Of a stretch of DNA of 51,511 bases, positions 6,779-15,176 are shown in pieces. How positions within the stretch are numbered: position 1 is the first letter of the stretch; each line of letters begins with the position of its first letter. The DNA is from DTKY01 sp037440765 (GTDB lineage Bacteria; Acidobacteriota; Terriglobia; Bryobacterales; Bryobacteraceae). The notes beneath the pieces are model-generated. The model saw only the letters and a list, made by a program, of their open reading frames with translations, did not search any database and was not told where the DNA came from. The stretch spans positions 1 to 51,511 of the forward strand of contig JBBITL010000028.1 of NCBI GenBank assembly GCA_037440765.1, given 5' to 3'. The position numbers were made by a program, and so were the translations under genes.

Positions 6779-8299
6779 ATGGACAGGAAAAGGCATCGCC
6801 TCTGGACGGACTGGAAGCTGTCGGCAAAAATGATGGCGGGTTTCGCCGCAACGGCCATCCTCACGCTGGGTGTGGGAGGACTGGGCGCGTTTTACGTTCA
6901 GCAGGAAAGCTCCTCGCTGGCTCTCATCTACCAGCGCCACGTTTCCGGCATTGAAAACCTCAAGCAGGCGCAGATCGAGTTGCTGCACGCTCTGAGCGGT
7001 CAGAAGAATGCACTGGTGGCCTTTACTCCGGAGCAGCGGGAGTCCAACCTCCGTGCCATGACGCAGGCCCAAACGGCTTTCGCCGGAGTCCTCAGCAGGG
7101 TGGGGGAGAGCGTCGCCGATGACGGTGAGAGACAACTGCACAACCGCATTGAAGGACTCTTCCGAGCCTTCAGCGACACCAACGCCAACATAGCGGCCAG
7201 CCTGCGCTCAGACCAGGCGGACAAGGCCTTCGGACTCTCCAATTCCGTCAGCCTGAACAGTTTTCAGGATGCGCAGGAGGCCCTGGGGCAATTCGTCAAG
7301 GTCCGCAAGAGTGAGAGCGACCGCGAGTACCAGAGCTCGATGGCGCGTAACCGTACGGCTCGCATCTCGTTGATCGGCCTGGCCTTGGTGGGTGGCGGCA
7401 TGGGGCTGCTGATCGGTCTCGTGGTTGCGCGCAGCGTGGCCCGGCCACTCAAGGAGATGGTTTACGGCCTGCAACGGCTGGAGGCCGGCGACCTCAGCCA
7501 CGAGGTGGACTCCTCCTCACAGGATGAGGTCGGCGAACTGGCGGCCGCCTACAACAGCTTCACCGTCCGGCTGCGGGGCATACTCAGCGACGTGCAGGCC
7601 GCCTCCCGAAGGGTAGGGGAAGCCGTGGCCAGGCTGTCGTCATCCGCCGCAGGCGGCCATCGGGCCGGAGGCGCGGCGGGGACCCTCACCGTAGAGGAGA
7701 CCGCCGAGGCCATGGCCACCATCGCGCAGGCGGCTGAAAGCAACGCCGCGCTGGCCGCCGACGCCGCCTCCCAGTCCGCCAACGCCCACTCCAGCGCCCA
7801 ACGAGGGCGGGAGGCGGTCTCCAGAATGGTCCAGGCCGTCACCGAGATCAACGAGAGCAGCCGGAAGATTTCGCAGATCGTCAACGTCATGGATGAGATC
7901 GCGCTTCAGACCAACCTGCTGGCGCTCAACGCCGCGGTTGAGGCGGCGCACGCCGGCGAGGAAGGTAAAGGCTTCGCCGTGGTTGCCTCTGAGGTTCGCA
8001 GGCTGGCGCAGCGCAGCGCCGAAGCAGCCAAGGAGATCGCGGGACTGATCGAGGAATCGACGCAAAAGGCCGGCGTGGGGCGCGAACTAGCCACCAGGAC
8101 CGGCAATGCGCTGCAGGAAATGGCAGACAGCGTGGACCGGGTCAACCAGCTGATCGGCGACATCGCCCGCGGTTCCAGCGAGCAGCGGGAAGCGATGCGA
8201 GGAGCCACCGTAGCCATCTCGGCCATCGACCGGACCATGCAGCAGAACGCGCGGGAAGTCGAGAGCCTGCGCGAATCCGTGTCCTACTTCCGGGTCTAG
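6779..8299 (+). CDS. Methyl-accepting chemotaxis protein
   Basis: Transmembrane chemoreceptor of 506 residues. Layout: short cytoplasmic N-terminus, TM1 (about 17-40), a periplasmic four-helix-bundle sensor (about 41-190), TM2 (about 195-220), HAMP (about 220-275) and a signalling domain. The kinase-contact tip is clear: MDEIALQTNLLALNAAVEAA, then HAGEEGKGFAVVASEVRRLA. Between HAMP and the first methylation helix the sequence SSAAGGHRAGGAAGT is glycine-rich and does not look like a coiled coil, which could reflect a small compensated frameshift or a sequencing slip. It stands alone, with no che genes nearby, and is divergent from the TonB-like gene. Confidence 0.93.
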   Translation: MDRKRHRLWTDWKLSAKMMAGFAATAILTLGVGGLGAFYVQQESSSLALIYQRHVSGIENLKQAQIELLHALSGQKNALVAFTPEQRESNLRAMTQAQTAFAGVLSRVGESVADDGERQLHNRIEGLFRAFSDTNANIAASLRSDQADKAFGLSNSVSLNSFQDAQEALGQFVKVRKSESDREYQSSMARNRTARISLIGLALVGGGMGLLIGLVVARSVARPLKEMVYGLQRLEAGDLSHEVDSSSQDEVGELAAAYNSFTVRLRGILSDVQAASRRVGEAVARLSSSAAGGHRAGGAAGTLTVEETAEAMATIAQAAESNAALAADAASQSANAHSSAQRGREAVSRMVQAVTEINESSRKISQIVNVMDEIALQTNLLALNAAVEAAHAGEEGKGFAVVASEVRRLAQRSAEAAKEIAGLIEESTQKAGVGRELATRTGNALQEMADSVDRVNQLIGDIARGSSEQREAMRGATVAISAIDRTMQQNAREVESLRESVSYFRV

Positions 8300-8357
8300 G
8301 CGCGCCGGCGGCCCGGGCCGCAGTACACTGGGACCTGGCGCCGGCCGCCCCGGCCAT

Positions 8358-9275
8358 ATGGACGAAATCCGGCTGCTCCGCCTGATCCAGAGTTGCGCGC
8401 CCGCGCTCAAGCCCAATTCGCTGGTGCGGGGAATCGGTGACGACTGCGCCGTCTTCCGCCCGACCGGTTCCTCGGAGGACTGGGTCATCACCACCGACAT
8501 GGTGCTGGAAGACCGGCACTTCCGCCGCGCCACTCACCCGGCCGGAGCGGTTGGATACAGGACCCTCGCCCGGGGCTTGAGCGACATCGCCGCCATGGGC
8601 GCCGAACCCCGCTTCTGCCTGCTTTCGCTCGCCCTGGCGGATTGGACGGACCGGCGGTGGCTCAGCCGGTTCTTCCGGGGCTTCTACCGGCTGGCGGCCG
8701 AAGCGCGCACCGCCCTGGTGGGAGGCGACCTGGCCCGGGCCGGCAAGTTCGGTTGCGACATCGTCGTGTGCGGCGCCGTTCCCAAGGGAAAAGCGTTGCG
8801 GCGCGACGGCGCCCGTCCGGGCGACGCCATTTACGTTTCAGGCCGGCTGGGAGGCTCTGCGCTCGGTCTGCGCACCATGCGCGGCGCTGCATGGAAGGTC
8901 CACCTCCGCCCCCAGCCCAGGCTTCGTCTGGGCTGTTGGCTTCGTGCATCGCTGCGCGCCACGGCGGCCATGGACCTGAGCGACGGGCTGTCGATCGACC
9001 TGCACCGGCTGTGCCTGGCCTCGGGCCTCGCCGCCGAGCTCGACCGCGAGCCGCCGGCCTTCCCCGGAGCGGGCGCCGCCGACGCGCTCCACGGAGGGGA
9101 GGACTATGAGCTGCTGTTCACCCTGCCGCCGCGTGCCCGCCCGCCCGCGGGGTTTGAAGGCCTGCCGCTCACGCGCATCGGCACGGCGGTGAAGGGGAAG
9201 CCCGGCCTCGTCCGCCTCCTTGGCCGGCGCCTGGAGCCGGGCGGCTGGGACCACTTCCGCAATCCCGGGTCCTGA
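8358..9275 (+). CDS. thiL: Thiamine-monophosphate kinase
   Basis: ATP-dependent phosphorylation of thiamine monophosphate to the active cofactor thiamine diphosphate; cytoplasmic, 305 residues, typical length. PurM/ThiL-fold signatures are visible: GIGDDCAV (25-32), TTDMVLEDRHF (about 45-55) with metal-binding acidic residues, VGGDLARAG, AMDLSDGLSID and HGGEDYELLF. No thiamine riboswitch could be recognised upstream. It lies 48 bp ahead of a secreted protein gene, which in turn overlaps an MFS transporter gene. Confidence 0.95.
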   Translation: MDEIRLLRLIQSCAPALKPNSLVRGIGDDCAVFRPTGSSEDWVITTDMVLEDRHFRRATHPAGAVGYRTLARGLSDIAAMGAEPRFCLLSLALADWTDRRWLSRFFRGFYRLAAEARTALVGGDLARAGKFGCDIVVCGAVPKGKALRRDGARPGDAIYVSGRLGGSALGLRTMRGAAWKVHLRPQPRLRLGCWLRASLRATAAMDLSDGLSIDLHRLCLASGLAAELDREPPAFPGAGAADALHGGEDYELLFTLPPRARPPAGFEGLPLTRIGTAVKGKPGLVRLLGRRLEPGGWDHFRNPGS

Positions 9276-9323
9276 CACCGGGCGCCCCATCGGTGGGGTA
9301 ACCTACTATTTCCGGGCGTCTTC

Positions 9324-10298
9324 GTGAGAACACACCGCATTCTCCCGTGCCTTCTTTGCATGGCGTTTGGTACCGTAGCGGCCCCAAGCGGACAGCGGCC
9401 TGCGGACTCACGGTACGCCGATCCGGTACTGTTGGCGGTCATCTCCGACCCCAGGATCACCGAGAGCAGCGGACTGGCAGCCTCGTGGCGCAACGCAGGC
9501 CAGTTGTGGACGCACAACGACAGCGGGGACGGGCCGTTCGTCTTCGCGATAGACCGCTCGGGCAGAACGCGTGGCGCCTGGCGTGTGCAAGGGGCGCGGG
9601 CGCGCGACTGGGAAGACGTGGCCGTGGGTCCGGGACCCGTGCCGGGGCGGTCGTACCTGTACCTGGCCGACATCGGTGACAATGAGCGGACCCGGCCGGA
9701 GGTGGTTGTGTACCGCGTGCCGGAGCCGGCCATCACCGGTGAGAGCTCCGGCCCTGGAGGAGCTGCGCTGCGGCTTACGGAACCCGCTGAGGCGATCCGC
9801 CTGCGCTACGGCGCCGGAATGTCCTACAACGCCGAGGCACTGCTGGTGCACCCGGCCAGCGGCGACCTCCATGTGATCACCAAGTCTGCCGGGCAGGAGC
9901 CGGAGACGGTCGTCTTCCGTGCGCCGGCGCCGCTGAAAGCTGGAAGCCCGATAGTCCTCCAGCGTGTGGCGGCGTTACAATTGCCGAACGTCAGGCGGCA
10001 GTACTGGCTGTTCAGCCTGCCGATTGCGGCCGCGGTGACTGCGGGCGACATCGCCCGGGATGGACGCCGCGTCATCCTCGCCACCTACGCCCAGGGCTTC
10101 GAGTTGGTGCTTCCGGACGGCGCGCCTTTCGATGAGATCTGGCGCCAGCCGCCCACTACCGTGGAGCTCGGCAGCCGCGACATCGGCGAGTCGGTCTGCT
10201 ACCGCCTGGACGGGTTGGCGATTCTGGCCGGTTCGGAAGGCCGCAACTCCCCGCTCTACGAAATCGTGCGGGAGGCATCATTGACCGACCGCCCATGA
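9324..10298 (+). CDS. Secreted protein, beta-propeller-like, unknown function
   Basis: I do not recognise a named family. The 324 residues start with a probable signal peptide (RILPCLLCMAFGTVAAP). The mature part is rich in beta-strand blocks with Asp/Asn turns, such as ESSGLAASWRNAGQLWTHND, WEDVAVGP and LYLADIGDNE. These resemble extracellular propeller proteins that follow a 'light, differs from dark' repeat pattern of phytase-like or SdiA-regulated folds (tentative). The start is GTG at 9324. Its stop overlaps the ATG of the next gene by four bases (ATGA at 10295-10298), so the two are translationally coupled. Confidence 0.65.
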   Translation: MRTHRILPCLLCMAFGTVAAPSGQRPADSRYADPVLLAVISDPRITESSGLAASWRNAGQLWTHNDSGDGPFVFAIDRSGRTRGAWRVQGARARDWEDVAVGPGPVPGRSYLYLADIGDNERTRPEVVVYRVPEPAITGESSGPGGAALRLTEPAEAIRLRYGAGMSYNAEALLVHPASGDLHVITKSAGQEPETVVFRAPAPLKAGSPIVLQRVAALQLPNVRRQYWLFSLPIAAAVTAGDIARDGRRVILATYAQGFELVLPDGAPFDEIWRQPPTTVELGSRDIGESVCYRLDGLAILAGSEGRNSPLYEIVREASLTDRP

Positions 10299-11563
10299 AC
10301 ACCGGTCCCCGACGCGCCACTGCCGCCTGGTGCCTGTTCGACTTTGCCAATTCGCCCTTCACCACCATCATCATCACCTTCGCTTTCGCCATCTACTTCC
10401 GCGAAGTGGTGGTCGATGCGCCGGACAACCGCAGCGACCTGCTGTGGGGCGTGACCAACTTTGTGGCCATGCTGATCCTGGTCGCCATCTCGCCAGTGCT
10501 CGGGGCGTTGGCCGACTTCTCCGGCCGCAAGAAGTCCTTCCTGATAGCGTCGGTCCTTCTGTGCGTTGCCTGCACCGTGCCGCTGTACTGGGCGGGCCGG
10601 GGAGATGTCTTGTTCTCGATGGCGCTCGTGACGCTGGCCATGATCGGCTTCGAGGCGGGCTACGTCTTCTACAACGCGTTCCTGCCGGACGTGTCCAGGC
10701 CCGAGGCGGTGGGCGCGGTCTCAGGCTGGGGATGGGGGGGCGGCTACGTGGGCGGGCTACTGTTCATGCTTATAGCGATGCCGTTGCTCAGCCGGCCCCT
10801 GGCCGAACCCGCCGGCGTGTCCGCCTACCGGACCTGTTTCCTTCTGGTGGGGGTCTGGTTCCTGGTGTTCGCTCTGCCCGCGTTCGTGTGGCTCCGCGAG
10901 CCTCCGCCGCAGGGCCGGGCCGGGGGCTGGGGAGAGTACGTCGCCATCGGCTTGGGACGCGTGCGTGACACGCTGGTCCATCTCCGCCGTTACCGCGAGA
11001 CGGCCAGGTACATACTGGCGTCCATCTGCTTCACCGACGGGATCAGCACGGTGGCGCTGTACGGCGGGCTGTACGCCCGCACCACCATCGGCTTCACGGA
11101 AGCCGAATACGTCGGGCTGGGAATCGTGCTGAACCTGGTGGCGGTGCCGGGCGCGCTCTGCGCCGGCTACCTGGCCGACCGCATCGGGCCCAGGCGGACC
11201 ATAGCCGGCAGCCTGGTGCTCTGGCTCGTTGTGGTCATAGCAGGCTGCCTGGCAACCAGCAAGCCGGTTTTCTGGGCGGTAGCTTTCGGCGCGGCGATCG
11301 GCATGGGCGGGACTCAATCGGTGGGGCGGTCTTTCATGGCTCAAATCACACCGCCGGAGCGCCGGGCCGAGTTCTTCGGCTTCTACGTGCTGAGCGGAAA
11401 GTTCGCTTCCATGTTCGGCCCGCTGGTTTTCGGGGCGGTTTCAAGCTGGACCGGGACCCAGCGCCTGGCCATGCTCTCGCTGGCGCCGTTCTTTCTGGCC
11501 GGCCTCCTGCTGATGTTGTCCGTCGACGAGAAGCGGGCCATGAAGACCGCCGCAGGCGTGTAG
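10295..11563 (+). CDS. MFS transporter, UMF1/Atg22-like family
   Basis: Polytopic membrane protein of 422 residues with about twelve predicted helices. The opening block AAWCLFDFANSPFTTIIITF is characteristic of the UMF1 branch of the major facilitator superfamily, related to yeast vacuolar amino-acid effluxer Atg22. GALADFSGRKKSFL is the MFS loop 2-3 motif, with a second version CAGYLADRIGPRRT in the C-half. Later blocks GMGGTQSVGRSFMAQITP and EFFGFYVLSGKFASMFGP also fit UMF1 proteins. The substrate is unknown; export of small solutes such as amino acids is a family-based guess. Confidence 0.88.
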   Translation: MNTGPRRATAAWCLFDFANSPFTTIIITFAFAIYFREVVVDAPDNRSDLLWGVTNFVAMLILVAISPVLGALADFSGRKKSFLIASVLLCVACTVPLYWAGRGDVLFSMALVTLAMIGFEAGYVFYNAFLPDVSRPEAVGAVSGWGWGGGYVGGLLFMLIAMPLLSRPLAEPAGVSAYRTCFLLVGVWFLVFALPAFVWLREPPPQGRAGGWGEYVAIGLGRVRDTLVHLRRYRETARYILASICFTDGISTVALYGGLYARTTIGFTEAEYVGLGIVLNLVAVPGALCAGYLADRIGPRRTIAGSLVLWLVVVIAGCLATSKPVFWAVAFGAAIGMGGTQSVGRSFMAQITPPERRAEFFGFYVLSGKFASMFGPLVFGAVSSWTGTQRLAMLSLAPFFLAGLLLMLSVDEKRAMKTAAGV

Positions 11564-11569
11564 TAGAAT
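11564..11569 (+). promoter_or_regulatory. -10 box for tRNA-Thr
   Basis: TAGAAT lies 19 nt before the mature tRNA 5' end, a normal distance for tRNA transcription. The -35 is weak. The box overlaps the stop region of the MFS gene. Confidence 0.4.
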
Positions 11570-11588
11570 GAGGTGGTTTCCCTCCGGA

Positions 11589-11664
11589 GCCACCCTAGCT
11601 CAGCTGGTAGAGCAGCGGTTTCGTAAACCGCAGGTCGTCGGTTCAAGTCCGACGGGTGGCTCCA
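11589..11664 (+). tRNA. tRNA-Thr (anticodon CGU)
   Basis: A complete cloverleaf. The acceptor GCCACCC pairs with GGGTGGC (11654-11660), followed by discriminator T and an encoded CCA. The D arm is AGCTCAGCTGGTAGAGC. The anticodon stem GCGGT/ACCGC encloses TTCGTAA, so the anticodon is CGT and reads ACG. The T arm GTCGG-TTCAAGT-CCGAC is standard. Confidence 0.97.
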
Positions 11665-11689
11665 GTCATTATCAACTACAATTTGGACC

Positions 11690-12976
11690 ATGCGAGAGGA
11701 GCTCATGCGCGGACTTCTGAGGTTGGCAGCCGTTTTGGGCGTACTTAGCTTGCCGCTGGCGGCCGGAAGCGTGCCTGCGGCCAAGCCGGAGGAAGTCGGA
11801 GTCTCTTCCGAACGGCTGGCGAGAATAGGAGAAGCTGTTCAGCGCCACATGGAGGCGAAGAGCGTTTCCGGGGCGGTTACCCTGGTCGCGCGCCGCGGCC
11901 GCATCGCCCACTTCGAGGCGCACGGTCTGGCGGACCTGGAGTCCAAGAAGCCTATGGCGCGGGACACCATCTTCCGTCTGGCCTCCATGTCCAAGCCGAT
12001 CACGGCGGTGGCCGTCATGATGCTGGTCGAGGAGGGCAGGATACGGCTCAGCGACCCGGTATCGCGGTTCATCCCCGAGTTCAAGGAAATGCAGGTGGCC
12101 GTTCCGCGCCAGACCACGCTGCCTCCGGTCGCGCCGGGGCAGCCGGCGCGCGAGCCGGAATACTACGTCATTCCGGCCAGCCGTGAAGTCACCGTCCAGG
12201 ACATGCTGACGCACACCTCGGGTCTGGTGAGCGGCGGCCTGGGTTCGCGGCTGGTGTCGAAACTGGCGCCCAGAAGCCCTGACGCCACCCTCGCCACGCA
12301 CATACCGCGCCTGGCGTCGGTCCCTCTGGACTTTCAGCCGGGCACGCAGTGGGCCTACAGCGGAACCGCGGCGCCCGACACGCTCGGGCGAATCGTCGAG
12401 ATCGCGAGCGGGATGTCCTTCGACCGGTTTCTCGCCAAGCGGCTGTTTGAGCCGCTGGGCATGAAGGACACCTTCTTCTATCCCCCGGAGGACAGGCGGA
12501 CGCGCATGGCGACCCTCTACAGCCGCAGCCCCGAGGGGCTACAGCGGAACCCGAACCAGGACGCGCTCTCCAGCAAGACCTATTTCTCCGGCGGTGCGGG
12601 CCTGATGAGCACTGCCGAGGACTATCTGCAATTTGCGCAGATGCTGGTCAACGGCGGGGAGCTCGGCGGCCGGCGTTACCTCGGCCCACGCACGGTGGAA
12701 CTGATGGCCTCCAACCACGTGGGCGACATGTTTAACGGCAAGCTCGGGCGTCCCGACAAGGGCATGGGCTTCGGCTTCCAGATGCAGGTGATCATGGACC
12801 CGGTGGCCTCCAGGATGCGGCTGGCGCCCGGCAGCTTCGGCTGGGACGGCGCCTTCGGGACCCTGGTCTGGGTGGACCCCAAGGACAGGATGGTTCGCAT
12901 CATCATGATGCAAACGCAGACACCGCAGCTTCAGAGAGACTTCGAAGCCGCCGTCATGCAGGCGCTCATCGACTAG
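11690..12976 (+). CDS. Exported serine hydrolase, class C beta-lactamase fold
   Basis: A 428-residue serine beta-lactamase-like enzyme, probably an esterase, D-aminopeptidase or transesterase rather than a resistance enzyme. The nucleophile motif is S99-M-S-K102 inside FRLASMSKPITAV; a tyrosine motif YSG follows later, and HTSGLV is conserved in this family. An N-terminal signal peptide (LLRLAAVLGVLSLPLAAG) sends it to the periplasm. The start could be ATG 11690 or ATG 11705; the second has a GAGAGG site close by. The TAG stop is part of a CTAG that immediately precedes the 131-bp repeat and recurs at its far side, so the repeat inserted exactly at the stop codon. Confidence 0.9.
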   Translation: MREELMRGLLRLAAVLGVLSLPLAAGSVPAAKPEEVGVSSERLARIGEAVQRHMEAKSVSGAVTLVARRGRIAHFEAHGLADLESKKPMARDTIFRLASMSKPITAVAVMMLVEEGRIRLSDPVSRFIPEFKEMQVAVPRQTTLPPVAPGQPAREPEYYVIPASREVTVQDMLTHTSGLVSGGLGSRLVSKLAPRSPDATLATHIPRLASVPLDFQPGTQWAYSGTAAPDTLGRIVEIASGMSFDRFLAKRLFEPLGMKDTFFYPPEDRRTRMATLYSRSPEGLQRNPNQDALSSKTYFSGGAGLMSTAEDYLQFAQMLVNGGELGGRRYLGPRTVELMASNHVGDMFNGKLGRPDKGMGFGFQMQVIMDPVASRMRLAPGSFGWDGAFGTLVWVDPKDRMVRIIMMQTQTPQLQRDFEAAVMQALID

Positions 12977-13107
12977 CAGGCCGCTGAAGAAGGCCTCTTC
13001 GCCTGCGAAAGACAGGCGGGGACGCCTGTCCCGCACCGCAGATTCAGCGGCTTGCGGTCCACGTGGGATAGGCCTCCTGGCCTGTCGGGGCCTTTTTCAG
13101 CAGCCTT
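12977..13107 (+). repeat. 131-bp MITE-like element, copy A
   Basis: About 92% identical (roughly 11 mismatches) to the inverted copy at 48753-48883. Terminal inverted repeats of 19 bp match at 16 positions: the left end holds GCTGAAGAAGGCC, the right end its complement around GGCCTTTTTCAGC. Inside is a perfect 8-bp hairpin GACAGGCG-GGGA-CGCCTGTC (13011-13030) with a GNRA-type loop. CTAG flanks both sides (12973-12976 and 13108-13111), a likely 4-bp target duplication. No coding capacity. Confidence 0.85.
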
Positions 13108-13154
13108 CTAGGCAGGCCGCCGCAGGGCTGCCGGTCAAGTTCAAGGAGTAGCCG

Positions 13155-14252
13155 GTGCTAGTCTGGGACCTCGACACCCCGGCGCTGGTCGTCGATCTCG
13201 ACGTCATGGAGCGGAATCTCGTCCGCGCGTCGGAGTACGCGGCCGCCAATAATTTGAGGCTGCGCCCACACACCAAGACCCACAAGTCGCCTCAACTGGC
13301 TGGCCGTCAACTGGCGCTCGGAGCGGCAGGCCTGACGGTCGCCAAGGCCGGAGAGGCCGAGGTGATGCTGGCCGCCGGGCCGCCGGACCTGCTTCTGGCA
13401 TATCCGGTGATCGGCACGGCCAAGCTGCGCCGGTTGGTGGAGGTCGCCCGCTCTACGCGGGTGACCGTGGCGTTGGACAGCCTGGTTGCCGCTGCCGACC
13501 TTTCGGCTGCCGCCACCGGAGGCGGAGTCACCTTCGCGGTGCTGGCCGAGGTGGATGTCGGGCTGGGACGGGTTGGCGTCGCGCCGGGCAGGGAACTCAG
13601 GGATCTGGTGGAGGGTCTGGCTGGAATGCCGGGCCTGGCGTTCGAGGGCGTGGCGTTCTATCCCGGCCACATCCGCCGGATGGATGAGGCCGGCATCAAG
13701 GCGCTCGACGCACTGGACCGTCTGGTGCGCTCGCTGGTCGCGGACCTTCGCCGCGACGGGTTCGAGACGCCCATCGTCAGCGGAGGTTCCACGCCGGCCC
13801 TGTATCACTCGCACCGCGTGGCCGCCATGAACGAGATCCGGCCGGGCACTTACATCTTCAATGACCGCAACACCGTGGCCTCCGGCGCCTGCGAACTCGC
13901 CGATTGCGCGGCGTTCGTACTCACCACTGTCGTTTCCACTGCCCGCCCCGGCCAGGTCATCATCGACGGCGGCTCAAAGACGTTCTCCAGCGACCGGCTC
14001 GCCGGCGCCGGCGACGAAGCCGGCTACGGGCTGGTGCTTGAGGACCCGCGAGCGGTCTTCGTCAAGATGAACGAGGAGCACGGCTTTGTCGATGTGCGCG
14101 CCTGCACCGTCGGCTTCCGGATCGGGGACCGCGCGCGCGTTATTCCGAACCACATCTGCACGGCGGTGAACCTCCACGAGACCATGTACGGCATCCAGGG
14201 CGAGAAGGTCGTCGCCAGGTGGAAGGTGAAGGCTCGCGGCAAGCTCCAGTGA
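13155..14252 (+). CDS. D-threonine aldolase / D-serine dehydratase-like enzyme
   Basis: PLP enzyme of fold type III (alanine-racemase-like N-terminal barrel), 365 residues. DLDTPALVVDLDVMERN opens the family. The cofactor lysine lies in RPHTKTHKSP (about 38-47), and GGSTPALYHS binds the phosphate. The C-terminal domain carries the metal-binding His-x-Cys in VIPNHICTAV, plus EEHGFV, as in DSD1-type enzymes. Expected reactions are D-threonine to glycine plus acetaldehyde, or D-serine to pyruvate plus ammonia; the two cannot be separated by eye. The GTG start is supported by AAGGAG six bases upstream. It sits alone after the repeat element. Confidence 0.9.
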   Translation: MLVWDLDTPALVVDLDVMERNLVRASEYAAANNLRLRPHTKTHKSPQLAGRQLALGAAGLTVAKAGEAEVMLAAGPPDLLLAYPVIGTAKLRRLVEVARSTRVTVALDSLVAAADLSAAATGGGVTFAVLAEVDVGLGRVGVAPGRELRDLVEGLAGMPGLAFEGVAFYPGHIRRMDEAGIKALDALDRLVRSLVADLRRDGFETPIVSGGSTPALYHSHRVAAMNEIRPGTYIFNDRNTVASGACELADCAAFVLTTVVSTARPGQVIIDGGSKTFSSDRLAGAGDEAGYGLVLEDPRAVFVKMNEEHGFVDVRACTVGFRIGDRARVIPNHICTAVNLHETMYGIQGEKVVARWKVKARGKLQ

Positions 14253-14278
14253 AGGGCCCGCCCTTGACGCCCGTTTCC

Positions 14279-14301
14279 GAGCCGCGCGCGTAAGCAAGCG
14301 G
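14279..14301 (+). repeat. 23-bp dispersed repeat, copy 2
   Basis: GAGCCGCGCGCGTAAGCAAG then CGG. It matches copy 3 at 15107-15129 in 19 of 23 positions and in the same orientation, so the vapBC pair lies between two direct copies. Confidence 0.5.
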
Positions 14302-14352
14302 CTGGCATTGCGTTGCAACCCGCGATCTGCGCGTTCACCCGGACGATCCCCG

Positions 14353-14382
14353 TAGACATCAAGACATCAGACGCGTTATGCT
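14353..14382 (+). promoter_or_regulatory. Promoter for vapBC
   Basis: The -35 TAGACA (14353-14358) lies 18 bp before the -10 TATGCT (14377-14382). The vapB ATG follows after seven nucleotides, which predicts a leaderless transcript. Confidence 0.6.
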
Positions 14383-14389
14383 GTGATGC

Positions 14390-14641
14390 ATGAGGAGCAC
14401 GCTGAGCCTTGACGATGACGTGGCGGCCCAGCTTGAGGCCTGGCGGGTCAAGCAGAATCTGACCTTCAAGGAGGCGGTCAATTCCGCTCTGCGGCGCGGC
14501 TTGAATGAACTGAGCCGTCCGAAGGCACTCAAGCCCTTTCGAACCAAGCCGGTTGACATGGGGCACTGCCGGTTGGCAAACCTGGACAACATTTGGGAGG
14601 TGTTGGACGACGTAGAAGACGCCGGGAGTACCCGCGCGTGA
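14390..14641 (+). CDS. vapB: VapB-type antitoxin
   Basis: An 83-residue protein with an N-terminal ribbon-helix-helix or AbrB-like start (MRSTLSLDDDVAAQLEAW), followed by KEAVNSALRRGLNEL, as in antitoxins that bind their own promoter. The C-terminal part (FRTKPVDMGHCRLANLDNIW) would wrap the toxin. The stop overlaps the downstream toxin's GTG start (GTGA at 14638-14641), the usual toxin-antitoxin coupling. It should neutralise VapC and autorepress the operon (family knowledge). Confidence 0.85.
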   Translation: MRSTLSLDDDVAAQLEAWRVKQNLTFKEAVNSALRRGLNELSRPKALKPFRTKPVDMGHCRLANLDNIWEVLDDVEDAGSTRA

Positions 14642-15069
14642 TCCTGGTTGACGCGAACCTCCTGATTTACGCCACCGATCCCCGCTCGGAGCAGCACGAG
14701 CGGGCGCGGAGTTGGCTGGACGGTCAGTTGAGCGGAGACACCCGGGTGGGGTTGCCGTGGGAGAGCCTCCTCGCGTACATGCGCCTCGTGACGAACCCGA
14801 GGGTTTTCGAGCGTCCTCAATCTGTGACAGCGGCGTGGCGTCATGTGGAAGCATGGCTTGATTGCGAGTGGGTTTGGGTGCCGGTTCCGGGTCCTCGGCA
14901 CCGGTCCATCCTGGCGGGCTTGCTTGGCGATCTCGGTGGAGGACCCCAGTTGGTTCCGGATGCGCACCTGGCGGCCCTGGCAATCGAGCACGGACTGGCG
15001 CTCTGCTCCAGCGACGGCGATTTCGCGCGATTCAAGGCCCTGCGCTGGATTAACCCCCTTGCTCAGTAG
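14638..15069 (+). CDS. vapC: VapC-type PIN-domain toxin ribonuclease
   Basis: A 143-residue PIN-domain ribonuclease. The acidic metal-binding residues are visible: Asp5 (ILVDANLLIY), Glu42 (LPWESLLAYMRLV), Asp108 (VPDAHLAALAIEHG) and Asp126/Asp128 (SSDGDFARF). All four expected positions are present, so it should be active. VapC toxins cut tRNA or rRNA and arrest growth when the antitoxin is degraded (family knowledge). The GTG start is chosen because it overlaps the vapB stop and puts the first catalytic aspartate at residue 5; a longer upstream reading would run arginine-rich sequence through the antitoxin gene. Confidence 0.9.
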   Translation: MILVDANLLIYATDPRSEQHERARSWLDGQLSGDTRVGLPWESLLAYMRLVTNPRVFERPQSVTAAWRHVEAWLDCEWVWVPVPGPRHRSILAGLLGDLGGGPQLVPDAHLAALAIEHGLALCSSDGDFARFKALRWINPLAQ

Positions 15070-15106
15070 AGCCACTCCCTGCCCGTCGCGTCTCGGTTCC
15101 GGCACC

Positions 15107-15129
15107 GAACCGCGAGCGAAAGCGAGCGG
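15107..15129 (+). repeat. 23-bp dispersed repeat, copy 3
   Basis: GAACCGCGAGCGAAAGCGAG then CGG, just beyond the vapC stop. It is preceded by an inverted CGGTTC that can pair with the repeat's GAACCG, echoing the hairpin at 104-141. Confidence 0.5.
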
Positions 15130-15176
15130 ACGGTCCGGCCCACACTCGGCTACAGTGGTCCGCGCAACCGGAGCGC

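Noticed and set aside
8300..8357. Thiamine riboswitch before thiL
   Set aside because: The 58-bp gap is too short and lacks the conserved TPP-riboswitch core.
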